Of a stretch of DNA of 64,000 nucleotides, positions 17,470-26,370 are shown in pieces. The first letter of the stretch is position 1; each line of letters begins with the position of its first letter. The notes beneath the pieces were generated by a model. That model was not told the origin of the DNA. It saw only the letters and a list, made by a program, of their open reading frames with translations, and ran no database searches. This DNA is from an uncultured Leptolyngbyaceae cyanobacterium (GTDB lineage Bacteria > Cyanobacteriota > Cyanobacteriia > Leptolyngbyales > Leptolyngbyaceae), in assembly GCA_938023035.1 (NCBI GenBank), contig CALIDI010000037.1, forward strand, positions 1 through 64,000, read 5' to 3'. A program made the position numbers and the translations under genes.

Positions 17470-17979
17470 AGCCTAAGAAATCGAGAGGACATCTGATCCT
17501 GACATATTCTTTGAGGAAATGGCCACTGACCCGATGCCAGCTTCTTAAATCACAAAAATTTCAGGTCGTTTAGGCCAGGCTGCGTAGAAACTATAGCTTT
17601 GCTTAGAAAGCTCAGGATAAAACCAAGTGCTCAACCACCAAGACTGAAGCTTTCTGACGCGCTGTCGCCATGAGCGGCCTGTCGAGGATGATGGTGTGGG
17701 TTGACGACCAACCAATGCTGCCCTGAGCCTTGTCGAAGGGCACCCCCAGACTGGCCCACACCTGGCAGAGACAAAGTTGACAACCCCCTCGCATCTTATA
17801 GCCATCGCCACCGGATTGAAGCCGGGGTGCAGGGATGGAATCTCGAGCGGAGGGCAGCGCCCCCACACCCTCTAACCTCCAATAGACTTAGCAAACGGGC
17901 GATCGCTCTATCCGCCGAAACCAGACACCAGGAACACGCAGGTACAAAGGCAAGTGGCGACTCTTGCTGTTTATCTGGC
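17470..17979. other. 510-bp spacer containing repeat F3
   Basis: Apart from the F3 copy at 17797-17913, which ends in the HIP1 site at 17898-17906, I see no feature. The minus-strand frames at 17545-17868 run through the repeat and are not genes. Confidence 0.5.
17797..17913 (+). repeat. Dispersed repeat F3, copy 3
   Basis: It reads TATAGCCATCGCC..GGATTGAAGCC..GGGGTGCAGGG..GGGCAGCGCCCCCAC..CCTCCAATAGACTTAGCAAACGGGCGATCGCTCTATCC. The two ends are imperfect inverted copies of each other. This is the most complete copy in the window. Confidence 0.78.
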
Positions 17980-18738
17980 TTAACGGGCGTGACACAGGCT
18001 AGTGACCGGCTCAGTTGAATAGTGTGCCAGATTGACTGACTGCAACAAACTGACCCACTGGCGATAGGCACCCTGGTCATTGGGACGGTCACAGCGCTGT
18101 TTAATCGATTCTGATAGGGCTTCTTGCCAGATGCCTGCAGCGGCATAAATTGCGGAGTAATCGCTAGGCTGAGCATTCCGCAATTGACTGAGCAGGCTTG
18201 CTGAAGGGGGGATTCGTTGCAAAACTCCACGCACGTAAGGATTGCCAGAAGGCTCTTTCTGATCGCAGAGGAGTGAAAACAACCACTCATAGGATTGGTT
18301 TGGCTTTAACAACTGGCTGGCCACATGCGCAGGAATTTGATAGCTGACGATTCCAGCTTTTCCGGTTAAGGGAATCTTTACCTGATAGAGTTCTCTGTCC
18401 TGTGCGTCTACCAGACGCAATTCGGCCAGTGCGACATCGGTAGCGGGCACATACCAGTAGAGCGTTGGACTTTCGGAGACAGTGCGCGAAAGGATGTCTT
18501 CAGGAATCAAAGCCATTAGCGGTTTTTTTTCCTTCGTCTGGGCTTTGCCGGTACTAGCAAGCACGGCTTGACAATCGCCTCGGGTGCCTGCACCAACCCG
18601 CCGACCCGGAATACCTTCTCGCTTAGCGGTGTGACGATTGGTTGAGTAAGATTGCGCAAATGCCGCCATCGGCGCTACGGCAGAAGCAAACCCTAAAAAG
18701 CAAGTGCAACTGATAGCAAGGATATTTTTAAGCATCAT
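17980..18738 (-). CDS. DUF928-family secreted protein
   Basis: With the start at 18738 the protein has 252 residues. This begins a clean signal peptide (MMLKNILAISCTCFLGFASA.., cleavage near AFA) and avoids overlap with the gene upstream. A longer frame to 18960 would run into the cyclase gene and has no export signal. The mature part carries the DUF928 features: GRRVGAGTRGDC near its N-terminus, LMALIPEDILSRTVSESPTLYWYVP, and YEWLFSLLCDQKEPSGNPYVRGVLQRI. Its function is unknown. It sits 139 bp below a CHASE2 cyclase gene on the same strand, so the two may share a pathway. Confidence 0.85.
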   Translation of the reverse strand: MMLKNILAISCTCFLGFASAVAPMAAFAQSYSTNRHTAKREGIPGRRVGAGTRGDCQAVLASTGKAQTKEKKPLMALIPEDILSRTVSESPTLYWYVPATDVALAELRLVDAQDRELYQVKIPLTGKAGIVSYQIPAHVASQLLKPNQSYEWLFSLLCDQKEPSGNPYVRGVLQRIPPSASLLSQLRNAQPSDYSAIYAAAGIWQEALSESIKQRCDRPNDQGAYRQWVSLLQSVNLAHYSTEPVTSLCHAR

Positions 18739-18877
18739 AAATTGAGTCGCTGGTGGAATAAGTATGCACGCAATACACGGATAAATGTGGGATCTCGGAT
18801 GGTTCAACCTTTCCGAGTCAAAGGCCCTGGGGCTGGGCTGAAACAGAATGGCTTTATCTTCAGTTGATGTCCTAAAA

Positions 18878-20884
18878 CTACACGGTGATTGAAGGCTCGT
18901 CCGAGCCAAAAATCTTTTGGGCATCCGGGTTGGGTTGAGGGACATCTGTTGCCAGGCCAATTACACGGTAAACTTCAACTTTCTGGCGTTTTCCTTTAAG
19001 CTCTAAGGCTCCCCATGCTTCTACGGCAAACCGATTGTCTAAGTGCACCAGGGTTTGCTGTGCGATTAAAATTCGACACAAGCTATCCTGGCGAGTCTTG
19101 TCATAGGCTTCAAGACGGGCAGCAGTGTTGACGCTATCGCCGATAACACCGTATTCCAGCCGGTCTTTTCCGCCTAGGCTACCGGCAACAATGGGGCCTG
19201 TAAAAATGCCAACACGCATCTCAATCGTTGGCAAACCGAGCTTTTGCCAGTTTTGGTTGAGTTCTCGTAAGCGATCGCCCATCGCCAAAGCACAGGCAAC
19301 TGCTTGCTGAGCATCACGGGACACCTCTATCGAACTCGTGCGATTCACAGGCACACCAAAGACAGCCAACAGGCCATCTCCGGTGAATTTATTCACAATG
19401 CCTTGTCGAATATGAACCTCATGAGTGATTTGACTCAAGTATTCATTCACCCATTCCAACAAATTTTCAGGAGACATTTGCTCCGAAATTGTGCTGAAGT
19501 TTCGAATATCGGTAAACAACATCGTGGCAATTAACCGCTGACCCGGCAGTTTACCGGCCTTTAGTAGATAATCGCGGCTGCGCCAGAGAGCAGTAGCAAT
19601 TTCTGGCGACGTATTTTGACCGAGCAACCTCATGGTCATTTGTTGTTGACGGTGCGCTCTTTGGGCCCGATAGGCCACGACCAGAGTTGCTGTCATGCCA
19701 AAGCCGAGAATGGGTACGACTGTAGGAATCCACCCCTGCCTAAGAAATACCCCATAGCTGATACCTAATAGGGTCAGGATTGTGACAGTCGCTGCACAGC
19801 CCAATAGCAGTGGGTTGCGCAGAAACCAGGCAAGCCCTCCCCCGACCATGGCCCAAAACGCTAGCCAGAGAGTCTCTTGCCAATCTGGCCAAAACCAAAA
19901 AAGGGGGAGACCGTCTAGGGTATGTTCTAACAGGGCGAGAATTATTTGCCCATGAATGACAACGCCTGGCATAGTCGGAGTCTCGCGATCGCTCATGCTG
20001 TAGGGAGTGGCAAAAAGATCGCGAGTGCTGGCTGCTGTTGAACCGATCAAAACAATGCGGCCTTTAATCCAGGCTGGATCGACCTTCCCCTGCAACACCT
20101 GAGTCAGCGAAACCTGAGGCGCGAGGTGCCGACGGGCGCGGTAATTTAACAAGATTTGATAGCCGGCTGCATCCAGAGTCTGGTACTGACCATCAGTTTT
20201 CTCTAGAGGGGGAATTTCGACGCTTCCCAGTTGGAGATGACCCTTTTCAGAATAGCCTGCGTGAATTCCCTCATGGGCAAGATAGCTAAGTGTCACACGC
20301 ATTGCAAACGAATAATCGTAGGTGGCTTCTGCAAACAGCAAACTGCGTCGGACGAGATGATCGGGATCTTTCGGAATGTCATTAAAGCCAACCCGCTCTG
20401 GTGGTACCCCTGCGGGGGGTGGGACGCCAATATCCTGCGGATCTGGCAGCTTTGTAATGACAATAACATTGGGGTGTTGGAGTTCTTGGGTTAAGGCGGT
20501 GTGTCCTGGTTCGTAAGGAAAGTCTCGATACAGATCTAAGCCAATGACGCGGGGTTGATGCTGTTGAAGCCGGCGCAGAGCATCCGCAATGACTTGGTCG
20601 GAAAGGGGAAAGCGTTGCTGTGTTTGAATATCCTGCTCGCTGATGCCAACAATCAGTAGGCGATCGCTGCGCTCAGCATCTGGACGCAGCCGCAGCATCT
20701 GGTCGTAGGCCGCTAATTCCAGCCATTCAGCCCCCCCTAAGCGCTGCAATCCCGTCAGTGCAAAGATTGCACCTGCACCTGTAAGGGCGATCGCCAGCGG
20801 CACCAGGATGATCGTCGGCAACGTAGTCAGCCGTGACCAGACCTGGCGAAAATGAGTTTGGCAACCATTAGAAAAGGTGTTCAC
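18878..20884 (-). CDS. CHASE2-domain adenylate/guanylate cyclase
   Basis: The protein has 668 residues: an N-terminal membrane helix (about 24-46), an extracytoplasmic CHASE2 sensor (about 55-325), three membrane helices (about 337-355, 360-380, 386-405), and a class III cyclase domain (about 450-640). Metal-binding aspartates are at 459 (FTDIRNF) and 503 (FTGDGLLAVFG). Lys499 precedes the second motif, and the dimer-arm motif is LEYGVIGDSVNTAARLE. Many cyanobacterial adenylate cyclases have Thr where this one has Gly in Y-G-V-I-G-D, so the nucleotide preference is uncertain. It would sense periplasmic signals and make a cyclic nucleotide. DUF928 follows downstream. Confidence 0.92.
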   Translation of the reverse strand: MNTFSNGCQTHFRQVWSRLTTLPTIILVPLAIALTGAGAIFALTGLQRLGGAEWLELAAYDQMLRLRPDAERSDRLLIVGISEQDIQTQQRFPLSDQVIADALRRLQQHQPRVIGLDLYRDFPYEPGHTALTQELQHPNVIVITKLPDPQDIGVPPPAGVPPERVGFNDIPKDPDHLVRRSLLFAEATYDYSFAMRVTLSYLAHEGIHAGYSEKGHLQLGSVEIPPLEKTDGQYQTLDAAGYQILLNYRARRHLAPQVSLTQVLQGKVDPAWIKGRIVLIGSTAASTRDLFATPYSMSDRETPTMPGVVIHGQIILALLEHTLDGLPLFWFWPDWQETLWLAFWAMVGGGLAWFLRNPLLLGCAATVTILTLLGISYGVFLRQGWIPTVVPILGFGMTATLVVAYRAQRAHRQQQMTMRLLGQNTSPEIATALWRSRDYLLKAGKLPGQRLIATMLFTDIRNFSTISEQMSPENLLEWVNEYLSQITHEVHIRQGIVNKFTGDGLLAVFGVPVNRTSSIEVSRDAQQAVACALAMGDRLRELNQNWQKLGLPTIEMRVGIFTGPIVAGSLGGKDRLEYGVIGDSVNTAARLEAYDKTRQDSLCRILIAQQTLVHLDNRFAVEAWGALELKGKRQKVEVYRVIGLATDVPQPNPDAQKIFGSDEPSITV

Positions 20885-21202
20885 GGTGCGAGATGGGGCA
20901 GACCAGTAATCCTCACAGATGCCCAGCGGCAGGTGTCACTGGGGTTGACTAGCCGAAGTGAGGGGGAGTGGCTCTAAATTCGTACATTAAGAATGGTTAA
21001 GGGGGGCCGATTCTCAAAAATGGCAACGGCTTTGATGCACCTGTATAACTTGTAGCAATAAACGGGATGCGTCATGGCATTTTTCTCTCTTTAGCCTTTC
21101 CTTCCAACATTTTTCCCTCTTTAGCCTTTTCTCCAATGCCGACAGACTTTCTTTTCATTCAGACAGCCTTTATCCTAAAAACGACCCGTGCGGAGTTCCA
21201 CT
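20885..21202. other. Divergent spacer with a 30-bp imperfect tandem repeat
   Basis: The region separates the minus-strand cyclase from the plus-strand DUF1517-like gene. Units CATTTTTCTCTCTTTAGCC.. (21078-21107) and CATTTTTCCCTCTTTAGCC.. (21108-21136) are adjacent copies of a CT-rich 30-mer. It may be a duplicated regulatory site or polypyrimidine slippage. Confidence 0.45.
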
Positions 21203-21805
21203 ATGGCTTCCTGGCGTGACCAGCTTAACCGACTTGGGGGCAAATCTCGGTTTGTCGTGTCTCGGATTTTTTTGCACTTGGCAGGAGCAGAGGCGGCCCC
21301 TCTGCTGGGTGTGCTAAATCAGGCGGCCCAGGCTGCGATCGCCTCTGAGGGGGATTTGGCGATCATGGGTGAGGGCCTGGCCGAAATTTGCCAGAGCTTA
21401 CTGCGGTACGATCTTTACTGGCAGGCAGCAGCCAACGAAGGGGATGTTTTCTGGGAAGAAGGGGATGCGGCAGATGCCATCAACCAGCTTTTTACAGATT
21501 CGGCGCAACGCTATCGGGGGGTTTTAGAAGCCGTGCCATCTTCAGAGTTAGAAGAGGATCTGGTCGTTCCAGTGACCTCCAACCTCGTGGTGATGCTGGC
21601 GATCGCCTACGAAGGCGAAGTACCCGATCTGGAGACTAACCTTGCTGATCGAGTCGCCTTGAAACAGGCACTTATCACCCTGGCAACCTTGCCCGACTCT
21701 GGAAGGTTAAGGGCCATTCAGGTGCATTTTTGCCCGGCTCACCTAGGAGAAGAATTAACCGCCGATCAGATTATGGTTAACTTCCCTGAATTAGTTCCTC
21801 TGTAA
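21203..21805 (+). CDS. DUF1517-like protein
   Basis: From ATG 21203 the protein has 200 residues. The C-terminal half (EDLVVPVTSNLVVMLAIAYEGEVPDL.., then LRAIQVHFCPAHLGEELTADQIMVNFPELVPL) matches the end of DUF1517 family proteins. The usual N-terminal membrane region of that family is absent. The first 80 residues instead resemble a soluble helical domain (MASWRDQLNRLGGKSRFVVSRIFLHLAG). It may be a short soluble version of the family. An upstream in-frame start at 21188 is possible. The function is unknown. Confidence 0.65.
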   Translation: MASWRDQLNRLGGKSRFVVSRIFLHLAGAEAAPLLGVLNQAAQAAIASEGDLAIMGEGLAEICQSLLRYDLYWQAAANEGDVFWEEGDAADAINQLFTDSAQRYRGVLEAVPSSELEEDLVVPVTSNLVVMLAIAYEGEVPDLETNLADRVALKQALITLATLPDSGRLRAIQVHFCPAHLGEELTADQIMVNFPELVPL

Positions 21806-21968
21806 AGTAGAAGAAGGGATGTGATTGCAAAAGCCTTAGCCTAAGCCAGATCGAAACCTAGAGGTTTTGCCAAAATACCGTTGGCCTATTCTGGGACAAG
21901 ATTCAAGCTCGCATTTCTAACCCACTCGATCCGATTTAATCCACTTTTTAAAACCCATAGGACAAACC

Positions 21969-22889
21969 ATGCTACATCGATTTTTAACCATCGCTCTAGT
22001 GATGCTATTGAGTGCGAGCACCCTGGCATTCAGCCAGGCTCCGCTGGCGCTGGCCTTGCCACAGCGAGTAGCCGCTAGCCCAGCCAACCCTGAGCCAACT
22101 CAACTTGCCGATGGGGAATATCCAGTGCAGCAGGTAACCTACGATGATGCTGATGGAGAGTACCGATTAGTGTTGCTCAATACGCCGCCGGGTCAACCTT
22201 CTATCTTTCGCACAACCAATCTCCCCATGGCCCGCCTCACCGACGAGGCGATCGCCGCTGGGCAAAAAAGCTACCTCAAAGTCGAGGCCAACCAGCCCGC
22301 TCTATACCTGACCGAAGACTTCAAAATCGAATACATCCACACCGTCACGGAAAATCGGCAAAATCCTCAAACGGGTCAAACCGAGGCTGTTGTGGTGCGG
22401 CGCGAGTCGAATTTTTGGACGCCCTTTGCCGGGGCACTGGCGGGCCAAGCCCTGGGCAGTCTCCTATTCAGTCCCTATTACTACGTGCCACCCCTCTATG
22501 TGCCTGGTCGAGTAATGACGGGCTACGGTGGCTATGGCAGAAGCTATGACCAGGCCGTGTCCAATTATCAAAGCCGCTACCAGGCTCCCCCGGCAGCGGC
22601 CAAAAATCGCAAAACCTTGCGGACAACCGGGCAGCTTAAGAATACTCCCACACAAGCAAATTCGGCCAAACCCGGATCTGGGTTGTTCTCGCGGCAGAAG
22701 ACAGCTCCTACAACGCGACCGACCGGCTCGGGTTACGGCACTAGCCTACTAAAGCGCTCTAACAGCGCTCCTTCTAGTGCTCCCAAGCGTCCTAGCAGCA
22801 GCTTTGGTAGTGCCCGCCCCCGTAGCAGTTTTGGGAGTGGTGGTGTGCGCCCGCGCAGCAGCTTTGGTAGCGGGATGCGGCGACGTTAG
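21969..22889 (+). CDS. Secreted protein with a basic Ser/Gly/Arg repeat tail
   Basis: The protein has 306 residues. A signal peptide (MLHRFLTIALVMLLSASTLA.., cleavage near ALA at about 29) is followed by a folded region at about 45-125 (YPVQQVTYDDADGEYRLVLLN, YLKVEANQPALYLTEDFKIEY). Then come a glycine-rich hydrophobic stretch (FAGALAGQALGSLLFSPYYYV, about 155-175) and a disordered basic tail. The last 40 residues hold three near-repeats of RPRSSFGSG. Net charge at the end is strongly positive, fitting binding to DNA, RNA or acidic polysaccharide at the cell surface. The stop overlaps the convergent hydrolase gene by 4 bp. No known family is recognised. Confidence 0.75.
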   Translation: MLHRFLTIALVMLLSASTLAFSQAPLALALPQRVAASPANPEPTQLADGEYPVQQVTYDDADGEYRLVLLNTPPGQPSIFRTTNLPMARLTDEAIAAGQKSYLKVEANQPALYLTEDFKIEYIHTVTENRQNPQTGQTEAVVVRRESNFWTPFAGALAGQALGSLLFSPYYYVPPLYVPGRVMTGYGGYGRSYDQAVSNYQSRYQAPPAAAKNRKTLRTTGQLKNTPTQANSAKPGSGLFSRQKTAPTTRPTGSGYGTSLLKRSNSAPSSAPKRPSSSFGSARPRSSFGSGGVRPRSSFGSGMRRR

Positions 22890-23788
22890 GGTTGCCCTGT
22901 TATTTGCAGTATCCACTCTCGGATCAGATGATTCACCTGATCTGGGACTTCGTCGTGGGGGCAATGGCCTGCTCGTAAATAATGCTCGGTTAAGTCAGGG
23001 TAGTGTTCCCGAAATCGTGCTCCGCGATCGCGAGCATTGATCCAGGGATCTGCTTCGCCCCAGATGAGCAAGAGCGGGCAGGCCATCTGCTTAAGCAAGT
23101 AATCAACAGGTTGACCCTGGGGAGTCCGAAACACGGAGGCAAATACCTGTGGTGCCCCCACATCACAGGAAGGACGATAAATATCCTCAACTAATTGCTC
23201 AGTAATCGCACTCTGATCTAAATAAACCTTCTCTAGAGTTTTACGAATCACGGATTTTTGTCGGACATACTGGAACAGCAAAAAACTAGCCCAGTCCTGA
23301 CGAAAGAGAATCTGTGTCCACCGGCTAATGAGTTCTCGCAAGGGACTGGCGGGTGGAGCCGATTGGGTGTCGCTAAATGGCCCGGCACTGTTGAGCAAAA
23401 TCAACCCACTGACGGCCTCTGGATGGTGGGCCGCTACACAAAGCGAGGCATAACCACCAAGCGAGTTCCCCGAAAGGACAGTGGGTTGCCCAATCACTTC
23501 CTGCACAAAGGCATATAGCTGGTCACGCCACAGCTCCCCGCTGTAGGCAAGGTCAGGCTTGGCAGAGCGGCCAAAGCCTAATAGGTCAATCGCCCAAACT
23601 TCAAAATCTTGACAGAGTCCCAGCAGGTTTTTACGCCAGTGATCGGTTGAAGCCCCAAACCCGTGCACTAACAACAAAGGGGGGCGATGGGCCTGGGGCT
23701 GCCCGACTTTCACGTAATGGATGGTCTGATCGCGCCATTGCCAGTATTGGCTGAGAATTGAACCGGTCGGTGTCGCTGCTTGAACCAT
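22886..23788 (-). CDS. Alpha/beta fold hydrolase
   Basis: The 300-residue protein has the canonical hydrolase motifs: oxyanion-hole HGFGASTDHWRKNL at about 42-55, nucleophile elbow GNSLGGYASL (Ser about 111), acid loop LLIWGEADPWI, and histidine in AGHCPHDEVPD near 280. It belongs to the broad family of cyanobacterial and chloroplast hydrolases resembling pheophytinase and haloalkane-dehalogenase-like proteins. The substrate is unknown. Its stop overlaps the convergent secreted-protein gene by 4 bp. Confidence 0.88.
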   Translation of the reverse strand: MVQAATPTGSILSQYWQWRDQTIHYVKVGQPQAHRPPLLLVHGFGASTDHWRKNLLGLCQDFEVWAIDLLGFGRSAKPDLAYSGELWRDQLYAFVQEVIGQPTVLSGNSLGGYASLCVAAHHPEAVSGLILLNSAGPFSDTQSAPPASPLRELISRWTQILFRQDWASFLLFQYVRQKSVIRKTLEKVYLDQSAITEQLVEDIYRPSCDVGAPQVFASVFRTPQGQPVDYLLKQMACPLLLIWGEADPWINARDRGARFREHYPDLTEHYLRAGHCPHDEVPDQVNHLIREWILQITGQP

Positions 23789-23998
23789 TGCCCAATAAAA
23801 AATGAAAATGCTATCAAGGATTGTATCGCGGCGATAAAGCCAAGGTGGAGACTGTGTTGGTCTGTCAGCTCTTCCAATCGGTCTGCCTTAGTACACCGCA
23901 GCACAAATGACTCGCCGATTCAGGAATTTTGCAATCTGGATCAATTGGCACTGTTTACTTTGAGTTTTGTTATTGTGAATTCCGCGTGGCGGCACTGG

Positions 23999-24237
23999 TA
24001 CAGCAAGGTGGAAATCTCTGGACTGGCCTCAGCTACCCTCATCCCCCAGCCTTCTCCCTTGACGGGAGAAGAGAAACCAGAACGAAGCTTATCCCAGCGC
24101 AAGAGATGGGTATAGCCACAGGGGTCATTCACAAGAGGGGTATTCACAAGAAAGGGGTGAGAGATGTCGCAGAGACCACACTTATGACCTATCTGAACAT
24201 TCACAAGAGGGGCATTCATAAGAAAGGGGTGAGGGCA
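23999..24237 (+). repeat. Dispersed repeat F2, copy 2, with an expanded tail
   Basis: The head CAGCAAGGTGGAAATCTCTG and the core CCCTCATCCCCCAGCCTTCT match the F2 copies at 46643-46798 (inverted) and 4570-4680. The tail is expanded: a 36-bp unit, itself a doublet of ATTCACAAGA..GGGG, occurs at 24126-24161 and again at 24198-24233 with 90% or more visible identity. Confidence 0.72.
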
Positions 24238-24413
24238 GCCAAACTAATGCCTTTGTCTACTAGAGCGCCGCTAGGGGCATGACCGATTAACTAAGTGATG
24301 GCCTGATGAAACCGAGTCTGGAGAGTCAGTTTCGTAATTGGCACTCCACTTTTTGCCGGATGCTTCCCTCGGAGGGGTGAAAGCGATTGTGTTGCGACTC
24401 ACACATTCAGGTG

Positions 24414-25292
24414 ATGAATTCTTTCAGAACTTCTTTAGTGCTCCCGGTTCTTCTCGCTAGCACCGTTGCTGGGGCGATCGCCCTCAAGAGCCAGCCCGCT
24501 CAAGCCAACCTCACCGCCGCTCAACCCTTTTCTCCCTCGATTCCCATCTTTGTGCCGCCGCCAGAACAGCCGAGCGTGGGCAATTCAACCCCAAATCGCG
24601 CAGTCGGAGGAAATTGGTTGGCTTTTGCTCAACCCAATGCCAGCGACATCGAACCGCTCAATCTTTGGGCGACTTACTACTTTGTCCATCAAGCCAATTC
24701 AACCAGCCGAGGTTATCGCCTGCTAGATATGAATGGCCGCGCCCTTGGTCCCCTTCTCTCCCAGCGGGATTGGTGTATGGCGGCGATGCAGGGGGTTGTG
24801 CAAGTCCCTAACCGCCAAGGCTCTCTGGTCACCTATGGGTTTGCAGGTCGAGGTAGCCGTCCGCAGGTCAACTGTTCTGCCTACTTCAAAAGTCTGTCTA
24901 AGGAGCTGTTAACTCGGGTTGGCAGTGCTCGCTTCAAGCTAACGACTGCCCCCTATGGTTATGCTTCGGGGCGCTACCGGGCTACTCCGTTTCGCACGAT
25001 CGCAGTTGATCGCACTCAAATTCCAATTGGTTCAGTTCTTTACATCCCAGCAGCAAAGGGCGTTACTGTTACTTTACCCTCTGGGGAGCAAGTGGTGCAT
25101 GATGGCTACTTTTATGCCGCCGATGTCGGTAGTGCGATTAAAGGTAACCACATTGATGTGTTTATTGGGCCAACGACAGAAAACCCCTTTGCGTTTGTTA
25201 GGAGTCGTGCCGCCGAAACGTTTGAAGCCTATTTGGTGAAGAATCCAGAGATTGAAGAATACCTGCGATCGCTTCATCAATTGCGGCCCTAG
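24414..25292 (+). CDS. Secreted 3D-domain protein (MltA-like double-psi barrel)
   Basis: From ATG 24414 the protein has 292 residues. The start is chosen because it opens a signal peptide (MNSFRTSLVLPVLLASTVAG.., cleavage after AQA at about 31). The longer frame to 24387 would place a polar, cysteine-containing stretch ahead of it. A proline-rich linker is followed by a domain with LWATYYFVHQANSTSRGYRLLD. The 3D signature is near the C-terminus: RTIAVDRTQIPIGSVLYIP, then DGYFYAADVGSAIKGNHIDVFIG with the three aspartates. Family members are lytic transglycosylase-like or cell-wall-active proteins. A periplasmic peptidoglycan role is inferred. Confidence 0.85.
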   Translation: MNSFRTSLVLPVLLASTVAGAIALKSQPAQANLTAAQPFSPSIPIFVPPPEQPSVGNSTPNRAVGGNWLAFAQPNASDIEPLNLWATYYFVHQANSTSRGYRLLDMNGRALGPLLSQRDWCMAAMQGVVQVPNRQGSLVTYGFAGRGSRPQVNCSAYFKSLSKELLTRVGSARFKLTTAPYGYASGRYRATPFRTIAVDRTQIPIGSVLYIPAAKGVTVTLPSGEQVVHDGYFYAADVGSAIKGNHIDVFIGPTTENPFAFVRSRAAETFEAYLVKNPEIEEYLRSLHQLRP

Positions 25293-25473
25293 GCAGTCGT
25301 TTCAACCTGTTAGAAAAAGGCCCAGCGCACAACCTTAACCCTCAATTTTGGATGCTACTGCTTTAGCCCAAAAGCCTAGTGCCGCTACGCAGAATTCAAA
25401 ATGACAAAACTCAAAGTGAAAAAGCTTGTTGGTTCCCAAAACTTTCTTCGCTGGCGGCTAGAAGTCTTACCTA

Positions 25474-25593
25474 CAGAGGAAAAACCTGCTTGTGCGGGTT
25501 TTCGGTAAGGGTAAAGAGTTGGCGGAGGCAGACTGCGTTGATGTCGCAGCGGTTTCAACCGCCCGGTGTTTAGTTTTTGTCACTCAATCCGGT
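25474..25593. repeat. Dispersed repeat F0, copy 2
   Basis: This is the full copy of the unit seen truncated at 1-114. Hairpin 1 pairs 25481-25489 with 25494-25502. The position that is C-G in copy 1 is T-G here, so pairing is kept despite a base change. Palindrome GCGGTTTCAACCGC lies at 25549-25562. It is in a spacer with no gene on either side for several hundred bp, next to an F1 copy. Confidence 0.72.
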
Positions 25594-25671
25594 GAAAAAG
25601 GTTTAGCGACCTGTGTTAGAAAATTTCTGAATAGGTGACGATTCGTAACCCACCCTGCGGGAAGCAAGCTA

Positions 25672-25787
25672 CACCCTAAATTCCTCTCCCAAGGAGGGAG
25701 AGGGACTTTGAGATGGCTCGGCCCCCCTTCTCCTAACCTGGGGAAGAGGCTAGGGGATGAGGGCCTGAAAAGGTGACATGCTCTCCT
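25672..25787 (+). repeat. Dispersed repeat F1, copy 1
   Basis: It contains two inverted repeats, CCTCTCCCAAGGAGGGAGAGG and CCTTCTCC..GGGGAAGAGG, the shared link GGGACTTTGAGATGGC, and the end GAAAAGGTGACATGCTCTCC. It matches 48903-49064 directly and 33735-33873 in reverse. Confidence 0.78.
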
Positions 25788-26003
25788 TGGATGGGTACTA
25801 ATCTGAAACAATTAAGCTTACGGTTACGTTCCCAGCCGGGACTCAGCCGCATAACCAGAATTGATGGATCGCTCATTCTGGATAGAAGTGGCTTGGGAAA
25901 ACCACGACCAAAGGGCATACTAGAAAGCAAGAGCCGATTATCACTAGAGATGCAGAAATCCCAACGTGTGACAGAATCGAGTCAACACTGAACTTGGTGG
26001 TTA

Positions 26004-26076
26004 TGGAGATAAGCGGATTCGAACCGCTGACCCCTTCAATGCCATTGAAGTGCTCTACCAACTGAGCTATATCCCC
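26004..26076 (-). tRNA. tRNA-Ala (anticodon GGC)
   Basis: The 73-nt cloverleaf on the minus strand has acceptor GGGGATA pairing with TATCTCC, discriminator A, D-arm GCTCAGTTGGTAGAGC, anticodon stem CTTCA/TGAAG with loop ATGGCAT (anticodon GGC), a short variable region and T-arm GCGGTTCGAATCCGC. CCA is not encoded. The GGC anticodon reads GCC and GCU alanine codons. Confidence 0.95.
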
Positions 26077-26124
26077 AAGCGCGTACTCCATAATGCCTTA
26101 GCTTAAAGGATTCGTCAAGGACTG

Positions 26125-26240
26125 TTATCGCTATCGTCACTTGATTGAGGCCGAGGTGTCGGGGGTTTACCCCTAGCTGGTGGCAACGCCTCCCAACCCT
26201 GCACCCCTAGTGGACTCAGCCACCGGGCGATCGCTAAACT
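26125..26240 (+). repeat. Dispersed repeat F3, copy 4
   Basis: It reads TTATCGCTATCGTCACTTGATTGAGGCC at the left, and GTGGACTCAGCCACCGGGCGATCGCTAAA at the right (shown here as consensus parts). The centre is more diverged than in copies 2 and 3. It lies between the tRNA-Ala 5' side and glyS. Confidence 0.65.
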
Positions 26241-26370
26241 ATGGAGTTTTCTGAACGGGTTTTCTGAAATAGCGAGGCAAGCTCACGCTAGATTTCCGCT
26301 ATCAAGACACCGCTTTCACTCTCTCAAACAGGTAAACTGTTTAGGTTAGCGGCTAGGCAAGTCAGGATTT

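Noticed and set aside
17545-17868. Minus-strand frames of 84-107 codons
   Set aside because: They run through F3 repeat sequence and show no protein-like content.
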